NCBI GenBank assembly: GCA_003427395.1
Contig: BFEA01000033.1
Coordinates: 3,561,077 to 3,581,317 of the forward strand
DNA: 20,241 nucleotides
Reading direction: 5' to 3'
Source of the DNA: Chara braunii
Lineage: Eukaryota > Streptophyta > Charophyceae > Charales > Characeae
Part shown: positions 8,760 to 16,552 of the stretch, one piece after another
How the letters are laid out: each line of letters opens with the position of its first letter
Numbering within the stretch: the stretch's first letter is position 1
Program-made: the position numbers and the translations under genes
Notes under the pieces: generated by a model
Database searches by the model: none
What the model was told of the DNA's origin: nothing
Seen by the model: only the letters and a program-made list of their open reading frames with translations

Positions 8760-9230
8760 AATATTGCTCAGTACCTCGTATCCTATTCAGTGTAATTTCT
8801 AATCAGCAAGTGAAAAGGGCAGTGAGTTTCCGAGTTGGCAAGCAGCAATCAATCATTCTCAGATCTGCAATTAATCACTTCTCATAAATCTGTTTTCAGC
8901 AACTATTCAAATCAATGCTCAGCAATTTGTTCTCAGAAATTTGTCTTCGGTGAATTTCCAAGTAAGTTCCCAGCTGTCATCCAAATTAGATCATCAACAT
9001 TTGACTAGCGTTTAATCAATGCATAATCAACATCCGGACAGTGCTCAACTAACGCTCGATCTGCAGGCATCTCAGCAGTACTTGGTGCGTCTTTTTCCGT
9101 CAGCAATTAATCAGTGATATTGAGTTTACAATCAGGAGTTAACCAGCAGTTGACAGACATTTGATTGACACTCGGTCAGTGCTCTAATAACGATCTCAGT
9201 GGTGTTCAGCTTTCACAAGTAACTATCAAC
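8760..9230. repeat. Degenerate CAGCAAT/TCAGCAA-rich field
   Basis: The sequence repeatedly uses words such as TCAGCAA, CAATCA, TTAATCA and CTCAGTA at irregular spacing, including near 8800-8900 and 8910-8950. It looks like an aged expansion of the same word that forms the regular 11-bp array immediately downstream. No open frame of note occurs. Confidence 0.55.
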
Positions 9231-9329
9231 CAGCAACCAGATCAGCAATCAGTTAGCAACCAGTTAGCAATCATTCAGCAACCAATCAGCAATCAATCAG
9301 CAATCGATCAACAATCAGTTTTCAATAAT
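9231..9329. repeat. 11-bp minisatellite (TCAGCAATCAG type), nine units
   Basis: From 9231 to 9329 the sequence divides into nine consecutive 11-bp units (for example TCAGCAATCAG, TTAGCAACCAG, TCAGCAATCAA) without gaps, ending in the degenerate TTTTCAATAAT. The same word continues irregularly on both sides. Confidence 0.8.
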
Positions 9330-9387
9330 TGATTCGGCAATCAGTCCTCAGTGATCATCTAGTCAGTCTGCCCCGGCTAGTCTACTC

Positions 9388-10027
9388 ATGAGCACAGTTC
9401 AGTCTACGCTGGTCAGTGAGTCGGTGCTGGTCAGTCTTAATCGGATTTCATGCAAGGAGGCGTTCCGCTATCAGTATGTTAGTGCCATTGGTTTCAGACA
9501 AGGAGATCTGTCGATCTTCGTTGTCCAGACCAGTTTTGTTGATGACACTATTTCTGAGGCCCTATCTGAAGAAGGGCAAGAAGGCTCATGAGCATTTTAA
9601 TCCGGTCTGGATCTCAGCTGCCAAATACCTCGAGCAGAGAGAGAAGGAGCTTGATGAGGGTGACACTACGCTGATCCGCAGCTTTGGGCCAAAGCTTTAT
9701 ACTGACTATCCCATGCCTCATGTTCCTTCCCTCCTCACAGATGGCACGAGTTGGCTGGATATGATTGGCTTGGCAAAGAGGTACATCTCTCCAGCAGTGA
9801 TCGACATTGAGGCGCTGACTGAACCGACCGAGTATCCCTATCTCAGACGAGGAGTCTTCTCCGTGGACGGGATGCCTACATTGTGTGAGGAGTTCTGCTC
9901 TATGGGAAACTTTCGTGTCATGTACCTTGGATGGTCATGTTCAGAACTTGCTGGCTTCAGGTGGCTCTTTGTCACGAGGCCTCAATCTCAGACTGTACGT
10001 GGGCGTGGGTTACAGAACCAGAGATAA
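9388..10027 (+). pseudogene. Broken ORF with repeated-domain copy R1 (unrecognised family)
   Basis: The first frame (Met at 9388) reads SESVLVSLNRISCKEAFRYQY and then DLSIFVVQTSFVDD, stopping at 9591. From about 9580 the coding continues in the next frame as KAHEHFNPVWISAAKYLEQR, DYPMPHVPSLLTDGTSWLDM and ends at TAA 10025-10027, so one frameshift separates the halves. I do not recognise the family. It is clearly related to the domains downstream at 10882-11240, 11370-11750 and 11826-12145. Motif A is L-x-x-L-N-x-I-x-x-K-x-x-F-x-Y-Q-Y. About 260 bases later comes motif B, P-x-P-x-V-P followed by a D and a W. Most of the stretch after 9800 is unique to this copy. It lies upstream of the retroelement primer site, so it is either part of a neighbouring copy or a source gene. 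Confidence 0.55.
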
Positions 10028-10089
10028 ACAGCGAAACGAGAGATTGAGAGAAACTGACCAGAGGGATGGGTGAGGACTCTTGAGAGGTG

Positions 10090-10527
10090 CTGACCATGCT
10101 TGCTTATATGTACTTTCTGAGATTATTATGAGTTCTCATTCTTTCCTCATTCAATTGCCTCTGTCATTGTTCGAGTCAGTCGGTCTTGCTTCTTGCATTG
10201 TCCTCATTTGATGATTGCTCATGTGGATCACTCTGTCACAGTTCTCAAAGTCAGATTGACATAATTGATGCATGCATAGCACCCCATAATCTTATGATTG
10301 TTATTTGCATGACTCTATGCTGTTCCAAATCAAAATAAAAGATTCCTAAGACCGTGGACCGACGAAGACCGTAATTGAAGGGTCTCGCTCGAAGCCGGAC
10401 ACATACAACAGGAAGGGATTTGCATTATTTAATTTATTTTATTTATTGCAATCACATACAAAATCCTGCGTGACAGCCTGTTGGCTTTCCGGTCACCCGA
10501 AGCGGTTCGACTGGAAAAAGTGCGACA
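10090..10527 (+). repeat. Probable 3' portion of the 5' LTR of the plus-strand element
   Basis: An LTR must end just before the primer binding site at 10532; the bases GACA end at 10527, consistent with a CA terminus. The stretch is AT-rich with no coding frame. It has an AATAAA-like AAAATAAAAG near 10335 and a TTTATTTTATTTATTG block at 10434-10449. The left edge is unknown, and 10090 is only where coding similarity of the preceding ORF has ended. The second LTR is not in the window because the element is truncated, so a pairwise check is not possible here. Confidence 0.45.
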
Positions 10528-10531
10528 AAAA

Positions 10532-10550
10532 TGGCGCCGTTGCCGGGGAT
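10532..10550 (+). other. Primer binding site complementary to the 3' end of tRNA-Asp
   Basis: TGGCGCCGTTGCCGGGGAT is the reverse complement of ATCCCCGGCAACGGCGCCA. To my knowledge that is the 3' end, including CCA, of plant tRNA-Asp(GUC), and it is used by Athila/Tat-type plant Ty3/gypsy elements. It starts four to five bases after a possible LTR end (CA at 10526-10527). It would prime minus-strand DNA synthesis. Because this tRNA end differs in animals and yeast as I recall them, it also hints at a plant-lineage host. Confidence 0.85.
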
Positions 10551-10635
10551 ATAAAAAGATTTTCGTGCCCGGAACGAGCCTGGGTCATCATCATCTTTGA
10601 GCTTTGATTAGGGCATGAGAACTGTTGACAACGTT

Positions 10636-10728
10636 GTGAGTTTCCCATTGATCTTATTATTCTCATTGAGTCTCGATTCTCTTGAGAGTCACGACTGCTG
10701 ACTGTGTCTTATTTCTTTCTTGTGTTAG
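10636..10728 (+). other. Intron-like segment in the element leader
   Basis: A 93-base segment begins GTGAGT, a strong 5' splice site. It contains CTGAC as a possible branch site near 10700 and ends in a pyrimidine-rich run (CTTATTTCTTTCTTGTGTTAG) at AG 10727-10728. It lies between the primer site and the first Met of the domain array. A 12-base word, ACTGGAGAAGGA, is repeated just after it at 10741 and 10767. Splicing is inferred from sequence only. Confidence 0.5.
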
Positions 10729-10868
10729 GTACCACACTGGACTGGAGAAGGAGACTGATATTGTTGACTGGAGAAGGATTGAATTCAGGTATGCCTTATG
10801 AACCTATGATGTCTTTTGAACACTGAGAAAGGAAAGGAAGAATCGAGAGCACGGGGAATCCATCAAGA

Positions 10869-11260
10869 ATGTTAACTTCTGGTGCATTGAGAGAACTTTC
10901 GAAAGTAACTACCAAAGGAATATTCTCCTATCAGTATGAGCATTGTTAGGTCTACCGTTCAGGTAATTCGGCCATCAGTGTAGTGCTGGCTCGCTTCTTG
11001 GAAGGAAATGTTTATGATATTCGTCCCTATGTCAAGAAGGGGGACTGTGACGATGGTGAGACCTTCAATTGCATATGCAAAATTGCAATCTAGTCTCTTT
11101 ATGATGAGAAGGGAGAATTAATTAAGCAGAAGAAGAAAGTGGAATGAGGTTTAATGTCAGTGACATATGAGAGTGTTCCGATTCCTCCTATACCTGACAG
11201 CTATTGTGATGAGACTAACTGGTTGCCGATAATCACATGATATTGACAAGGGAGAAAAGA
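10869..11260 (+). pseudogene. Repeated-domain copy R2, likely start of the pre-gag ORF
   Basis: An ATG at 10869-10871 opens a frame reading MLTSGALRELSKVTTKGIF and then SYQY, the motif A of the repeated domain. After a TAG at 10947-10949 the same frame gives VVLARFLEGNVYDIRPYVKK, a Lys/Glu-rich stretch, then motif B as ESVPIPPIPD followed by DETNWLPII. Stops TAG and TGA interrupt it again near 11091, 11145 and 11238. Motif A to motif B is about 265 bases, as in the other copies. Function is unknown. Position after the primer site and before gag means it would be translated at the N-terminus of the element's polyprotein or as a separate protein. Confidence 0.6.
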
Positions 11261-11369
11261 AACAGTGGTCATGAGAACTAGAGAGATTTCAGCAGAAGAA
11301 ATCGGACAGAGAAGGCAGAAATTCGCCAGGGGTTCAGACCCAAGTCAGGAGGAAATTGAGTCACTTGAG

Positions 11370-11775
11370 TGTCTTCTAAAGTCATTGAACACTCTAAGTA
11401 AGAAAGGGGTGTTCCCATATGAGTGTTGTCAGATATGAGATGGTTGAGAACGTATGGGAGTAGAAACGGTTATATGTGCTGACATTCTATATTACGGATC
11501 TGGATGTGTGTGATGTGAGAATCTATGTTCCAAAAGAAAGAAGTGTTGATGCAGTATATGGAAGATGCTGGGGGGTTGCTGAAGAGGTAGTACTGAAAGA
11601 GAAAGAGAGGCTTGAGAAAGAGAACAAATGTTTCACTGAATCGACTCGATTTACTGTTTTTGATGGGCTCCCTGTTCCTCCTTTACCTGATATTAATCTA
11701 TCTAAAGACAACTGGTATGTCATGATAAAGTTTGCATGGAAAGTGAAGAGAGTTCAAGAAGAATACTCTCAGTAG
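11370..11775 (+). pseudogene. Repeated-domain copy R3, best preserved
   Basis: Motif A reads LLKSLNTLSKKGVFPYE from 11370, followed by a frame break and a TAG. From 11476 the frame is open for 99 codons: DLDVCDVRIYVPKERSVD, then EKERLEKENK, motif B GLPVPPLPDINLSKDNW and FAWKVKRVQEEYSQ, ending TAG 11773-11775. Compared with R2 and R1, the order and spacing of the two motifs (about 272 bases) and the central charged helix-like stretch are conserved, while most other residues have diverged. No known family is recognised. The charged middle suggests a helix, and motif B is a proline turn leading to a conserved W. Confidence 0.6.
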
Positions 11776-11825
11776 CCAGGGTGACTACTGTGAGGGGTAA
11801 ACTCTATTAGGTGATAGGAGGTGAT

Positions 11826-12180
11826 AATCCTTTTGTGATCCTGAGGTATGAGACTTGTGAGAGATGACTCATAATATTTCACATTCCAGTGGTCAAATTC
11901 CTGAGTACTGGCAGCCTGGACGTACAGATTTATATACCAGCAGGCCTAGAAAAGGAAGGTGACTACTTGAAGTGTTAGACAGGTGCTTATATTAGTCTCA
12001 TAAGAACTAAGGAATGACATGAAAAGCTAAAGAGAAAAGTAACCTGAGGGGAAAAAGTAAGACAATTTAAGAGGCTTCCTGAGTTCTCAATTGCTAAGGG
12101 ATTTGAAGACAGGAGAGATTGGATGCCTCTGTTGGAAGCCATTGCTGAGATTAGTAGAGCAAGAGAAAAAGACTCCACTG
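11826..12180 (+). pseudogene. Repeated-domain copy R4, stop-ridden
   Basis: The frame at 11826 reads NPFVILRYETC (motif A), and after a TGA continues FLSTGSLDVQIYIPAGLEKE, a run with TAG, TGA and TGA stops, then KRLPEFSIAKGFEDRRDW, which aligns with motif B and its following W in R3. The distance between motifs is about 252 bases. The strand section after it, PLLEAIAEISRAREKD, leads into a possible fifth copy. It is part of the same array ahead of gag and is more decayed than R3. Confidence 0.5.
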
Positions 12181-12184
12181 TGAT

Positions 12185-12577
12185 GATAAAATCCCTACTT
12201 CTGAGTACCTTTGAACACAGATTCGAGATCCCTGATTATGTCCAACTTGAGATCTACCTTTCAGATGTTGCTTATGATGATTAGCAATGCCCAGTTTGAC
12301 TGAACAGCTGACACTAGGAGTTGTGTTGGAAGGTAGAGTAGTCAAGGTAGAAGGGACTCTTCGGATCTCTGACAGAAATCTTTCTACCCTAGATGAGTTT
12401 GAGTTCTTACAACCTTTTTTTGATCGCATGAGAGATTCTGCCTTGAGAATTGTCACTGACCAGACTGAGATAAGCTATCTATTGAAGGTGGTGAAAGTAG
12501 GGACTACTGAGAGAGTATCATACCACACTTCTCGAGAACGGGTCTCTCTTGCAAGAAGAATCAACAGCGGGCTCTAA
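12185..12577 (+). pseudogene. Possible repeated-domain copy R5
   Basis: FEIPDYVQLEIYLSDVAYDD (12213-12279) resembles the segment between motif A and the charged stretch of R4. After a frame change an open run from the ATG at 12287 reads LGVVLEGRVVKVEGTLRISD, then STLDEFEFLQPFFDRMRD, which may be a worn motif B. The run ends at TAA 12575-12577 and continues in the same frame as the next segment. The similarity is weak compared with R1-R3, so assignment to the repeat family is tentative. No other domain is recognised. Confidence 0.35.
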
Positions 12578-12897
12578 ACGATGCAATTTGATTATGAAAT
12601 TATACACCTGACTCTATATTTTATGATTCGGGGTACTATAAAGGGATATGACAGAAGACTGGGTAGGGATGATGAGAGAGAGTTGATTGAAGATTACACT
12701 GCCCTTGATCACTACCCAATCCGTTATTGCTTATACCCTATATGTACAGAACTCTCAATGGGTAGAGCAGACTTGAAAGAAGAAAGAAACGAGTTTGTAT
12801 CCCTTGGTAGAAGAGTGAGAGACTGGGGAGCAAGGAAGGGGAGGACAAGAGTGACAGCGAGAGAGAAGAGAATATCTCGGAAAGTCATATGGTCAAG
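12578..12897 (+). pseudogene. Possible repeated-domain copy R6 joining to gag
   Basis: In frame with the preceding segment, MQFDYEIIHLTLYFMI matches the F-x-Y-E core of motif A followed by a hydrophobic strand, and DDERELIEDYTALDHYPIRY follows. The open frame runs on to 12985, overlapping the start of gag in another frame. Before gag the other frame becomes acidic and serine-rich (EDKSDSEREENISES), in frame with the gag Met at 12898. The natural protein may therefore have passed from the domain array straight into gag. This is an inference, as a frameshift intervenes. Confidence 0.35.
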
Positions 12898-13880
12898 ATG
12901 GCAGGACGAGGAAGACCGAGTACACCAGCAGGGACCAAAGCAGAGGCTTTGGTTGGAGTTATACGGGAGTTGGTTGAGAAGTTGATACTATAAAAGGAGG
13001 GTCAGACATTGCAAGAGCAAAAAGGCCAGATGAGAGAATTCCCTGCTTCAGAGGACCTCAAGTTAATGACTTTCTGGACGAGTATGAGTTATTTGGACTC
13101 AGTTATGGCTGGATTGATAAGCAACGGCTAAAGCACCTCCTATTTTATTGTGATACTGACTCAAGACTGGCCGTTCAAGAATTAATGGAAGGTGCCACTA
13201 CATGGGAAGAGGTCAAGGAGAGACTGAAAAAGAAATTTGAGAAAAGTTCAGTTCTAACCACAACTATAGACTTGCTCAACATCAGAAGAGCTAAGTATGA
13301 CACTCTCAATGTTTTTCTTCATACCTTCATCCGAACAGCAAGAAGAATTTCGTACTTGGATGAGGCCCAGAGGTGCCATATATTTTTGACAAATTTTACT
13401 GACACTGAGAGGCAGGCGGTTCTTAATCAGGCTCAGCACTATCCTCTCAGATGGGATGAAATGGTAGCAATCATAAGAACTCTACGTACTATCTCTCATA
13501 AGAAATGGTCATTGAATCAGATTAGCACTTTGGCCAAGAACTGAGAGACTGAGAATGGAATGAATAGAGGAAGCAATCTGACTGCTGAAAATATTCTTCA
13601 AAAGGTAATGGCTAACTTTATGCCTGAAAGGCCTGCAACGCATGCTGTGGATGACAGGGGAAAGAAAAAGGTTGAAAGTGAGGAAGATGACGACGATAAT
13701 TATGACAACGAAAGCTATGGTAAGAAGGGGGATTCGTCCAAATCCAAAAGGAATGGAAAGAATGGTGATGGAGGGAACAGAGAAAGAAGGAAATATGATA
13801 AGCGTCCTAAGAGAAGTTTTATTTGTTACTACTGTGGTGAAGGGGGTCACACTACCACTTATTGCAAGCCTCTTGAGTAG
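12898..13880 (+). pseudogene. gag: Gag: capsid-like domain and CCHC nucleocapsid knuckle
   Basis: Starting at the Met of MAGRGRPSTPAGTKAEALVG, the frame meets TAA at 12991-12993 and resumes one frame over. There it reads IPCFRGPQVNDFLDEYE, LFYCDTDSRLAVQELMEGA, TTWEEVKERLKKKFEK and AQRCHIFLTNFTDTERQAVL, the pattern of the Ty3/gypsy gag capsid domain. A TGA at 13542-13544 interrupts it. In the same frame follow NILQKVMANFMPERPA, an Asp/Glu run (ESEEDDDDNYDNE), a basic stretch (KRNGKNGDGGNRERRKYDKR) and the zinc knuckle CYYCGEGGHTTTYC, a correct C-x2-C-x4-H-x4-C. TAG follows at 13878-13880. Gag forms the particle and binds element RNA. One frameshift and the stops make it inactive. Confidence 0.85.
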
Positions 13881-14625
13881 GTTGTAAGGAGTGGGGTGGC
13901 AAAGAAAGATGCAATGGACCATGTCTATGATAGTTCATCGAATAAGTTGGACCCCAGACGTCCAGGAGGTATGAGGCTTCTTGCTCTTAAACATGATGAA
14001 AAGATGAAGATCGAGAAGAAGACCTGATGAGTTAGTACAGAGAACAAGTGATTCTCATACTACGATTGGACTGTCTCTGCAATCTTTAACGTTGACAGAG
14101 TGTGAGCCTAGTGAGGCCTCTACAAATGAGCTTTCACTAGAAGAAAATCCTACTTTTCATAATTTTTTTGAATTAGTGAAGTCTTCTTCCAATTAGATGG
14201 TTCGTTTTCTGGCCAACATGGTGTCGTTTCATGGCGATTTACCCCCAGAACTCGTTATGAAACCTAGTGTCAGGGTTGGTAAAGTGAGGAACCACCAAAC
14301 CCGTATGACACCTCAAATGATAGAAAAGAAGAAAATGAAGAAGGTTGAGGAGTCACTTATTAACATCCTTTATGACCCTGGGCAGGAACAGTCACAAGAA
14401 AATAATGAGCAGAGGAGAAATAACAAATTTATTCTCAAGAGTGACTTCGATGATGGGACTGTGATTTCTGATGTAATTGTTAAAATGTTGGAAGAAACGG
14501 AGGTGACATTGTCATTCAAGGAAGCAATGATACTGACACCCAAACTGAGAGAAGAGTTGAAGAAGTTGATTGAGAAGAAGAAATTGGAAGTTAATTATTT
14601 TGGGTCAGTCTTTCCCAACAAGTGA
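13881..14625 (+). pseudogene. Gag-protease linker, partly open
   Basis: The gag frame continues after the knuckle stop with GVAKKDAMDHVYDSSSNK and GMRLLALKHDEKMKIEKK to TGA 14025-14027. From about 14026 the next frame reads DELVQRTSDSHTTIGLSLQS, ELSLEENPTFHNFFELVKSS, TAG at 14194-14196, then 142 open codons (Met 14197). These are rich in K and E (KKKMKKVEESLINILYD, KLREELKKLIEKKKLE) and end FGSVFPNK at TGA 14623-14625. A short segment at its end has a counterpart at about 4662-4640 on the minus strand, where that copy begins. No domain is recognised. It probably connected gag to protease in the polyprotein. Confidence 0.6.
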
Positions 14626-15415
14626 ATAGATCGCTGTCTGGTTGCAAGATTAAATTTGCAACCATGGGATGTGGGCTCCTTACAATTTGCATTAATCAAG
14701 TAAAGATTCTAGCCCTAGTGGATTCTGAGACAGAGATGGTACTGCTTTCATGAAGAACGATGGAGGCATGTAATTTGACTATTGATAGACCTGTCCAAAA
14801 CGTAGTAAGCAATATTGTAGGGGAACTGTTTGTGGTTGGGTTTATAGGCAATTTGTCTATCCGAGTTGGGATAATGACTATGGAATTACTGGGTTTTGTA
14901 GTGTCAGATCTGGACCATGACTGTATTCTAGGAACTTCATTCTTGCATAGGATGGAGGCCGTCCAATTTTTCAGTCATGAGGGGTCATCTTGGATCGGCC
15001 TGCAGGATCCTGACATTGCCCAAGAACAGACCTTTATCCTATGTACAAAGAATGATTTCGAGCACCAACTATCTGCTAATTTAATCCGAAGGGAATAATA
15101 TGTTGAAAGGGTTATGAGACTAAAGGAAGAAGAAAAACAAGAAGCAAACAAAGAGATTTCAGTGGGAATCAATAAAGTTTTGAAAATGATAAAAGCCCTT
15201 GGTAAACTCGAGGATGAGAACGGGCAAATTGAAGCCTTCAAGAAGGCTGTAGAAACTGCTAAGGGAGGGAAGATGGAATTGAGATTCGCATCGACTCACC
15301 ATTTTTTAGGAAAATAGTCACTGGGTCAAAAAGAAAATATAAGCCCAAGGGGGTGAAAAAAAAATCAGTGGCAGTCCTAATAGAATAAGATTATGATGAA
15401 ACACTGGAAAAGGAG
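14626..15415 (+). pseudogene. Retropepsin-like protease with altered active site, plus linker
   Basis: In one frame the reading gives FATMGCGLLTICINQVKIL and the active-site strand LALVDSETEM. The catalytic aspartate (14721-14723) is present, but the glycine and alanine of D-S-G-A are E and T. A TGA at 14751-14753 falls where the other copy has arginine. The open run from 14760 continues with IDRPVQNVVSNIVGEL and the ILGTSFLHRM box, to TAA 15096-15098. After it a Lys/Glu-rich linker (15114-15317) matches that of the minus-strand copy. A one-base indel near 15308 shifts to the RT frame, and a TAA near 15387 adds a further break. It would cleave the gag-pol polyprotein but cannot do so as read. 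Confidence 0.8.
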
Positions 15416-16132
15416 ATGAAAATTATAAAAGCATTGAGGGAATCGACAAAACTGGAGAATAGGGTCACCAGAGAGAGGTTTGACACAATGAAGATAGGTT
15501 CGGATCAGTTTATCTTGCTTAAAGAGAAAGAATATATCTTTAGGATGTGTCAAGAATTCTCTGGTGCTTTCTCCTTTACTGATGAAGAGAGAGGGCGATT
15601 GGACGTGGACATGATCAAGATGACAAAGATTTGGACAGTTGATCATGTTCTATGGAATGATAGACCAACCAAGTATGCCTTGAAAGAAGAGGCAGAAGTT
15701 GTGAAGTATCTTGACAAAAAGATTGCATCTAATGTTGCTGAACCTGCTCATGGACCGTATGCTAACCACTGGTTTTGTTTTTGGAAACCAGGAGGCGGGC
15801 TAAAATCGATACAAAATCTTCAGAAACTCAATTATGTGACGGTACGTGATGCAGGTAGTCTTCTTAATGTTGATCTCCTCGCTGAATCCTTTGCTGGTCG
15901 ATGTATTTATTCTCTAGTTGATCTGTATTTTGACTATGATCAGTTACCTATTGACCCCACTAGCTGGCCAATGATTGTCATGCACACGCCGAGGGGGCTT
16001 GTTCAGATGTGTGTGGTACTTAAGGGCTGGACTAACGGAGTGGCAGTGGTTAAAAATGATATGATCAAAGTCATGCAGGATATTTCTCCTGAAATAACCA
16101 GTCCCTACATTGACAACAAAAAAAATGTGTGA
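15416..16132 (+). pseudogene. Reverse transcriptase N-terminal half, truncated in the YIDD box
   Basis: The 238-codon open frame matches the minus-strand RT but lacks its stops. It shows KIWTVDHVLWNDRPTKYALK, PYANHWFCFWKPGGGLKS, SIQNLQKLNYVTVRDAG, then IYSLVDLYFDYDQLPID with the first catalytic aspartate. VVLKGWTNGVAVV comes near the end, and the active-site box reads SPYIDN, so the second aspartate is N. From about 16113 the sequence is no longer homologous (KKNV then TGA 16130-16132). Being open over more than 700 bases, it is the least damaged part of this copy, yet it lacks the thumb, RNase H and integrase. Confidence 0.87.
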
Positions 16133-16540
16133 TTTTTCATCGAAAGTTTAGCGTACGTCGATGCATCCAACCAACAGTTGATTGTGTGTATATTTTCTGT
16201 TAGCCTCGGGACATGTCATGTGGTACATAGGAAGTGAAGGAAAAAAATTATTTTCACTTATGTTACACATGAGATGGTATGTGGGTCAGTGTTGAACCCA
16301 ATGTTGGCAGCGTGTGGGATAGTGTTGAACCCAATGTTGGCAGCATGTTAAAATTTTGTTGATCAACTGTTGAACATCGGACGACATGTTGAAGTCATGA
16401 TGGAAGGTGACCCCCGCTATTTCCCAAAAACGGCCTCACAACGCATTGTAGTGAATTGCGATCATTATTGATGTTGCCTAGTTAGTGTCCGTACCCATAT
16501 TCCTCTTCCATTTTACGCAGATACTGAAATGCATGAAGAT
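16133..16540. repeat. Non-coding junction region with 33-bp tandem pair
   Basis: Unrelated sequence follows the element break. At 16288-16320 and 16321-16349 the word AGTGTTGAACCCAATGTTGG is repeated with a 33-bp period, followed by further TGTTGAA words (16372-16395). No coding frame is visible. Confidence 0.6.
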
Positions 16541-16552
16541 ATTGCAGTATGG

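Larger units (their letters stand above)
10090..16113 (+). mobile_element. Ty3/gypsy retrotransposon remnant, plus strand: LTR end, primer site, repeated-domain module, gag, protease, partial RT
   Basis: In order: probable LTR end, a tRNA-Asp primer binding site, a leader with an intron-like segment, an array of an unrecognised repeated domain, gag with CCHC knuckle, protease and the N-terminal half of RT. Sequence from about 14593 to 16113 is homologous to 4662-3141 of the minus-strand element (about 85 percent identical residues in the RT part, by eye). It breaks in the RT active-site box, after which unrelated sequence follows, so RNase H, integrase and 3' LTR are absent. Numerous stops and frameshifts show it is inactive. 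The left edge is uncertain. Confidence 0.85.

Noticed and set aside
9231-9329. Possible CRISPR-like array
   Set aside because: The 11-bp units are contiguous with no spacers, so it is a minisatellite.
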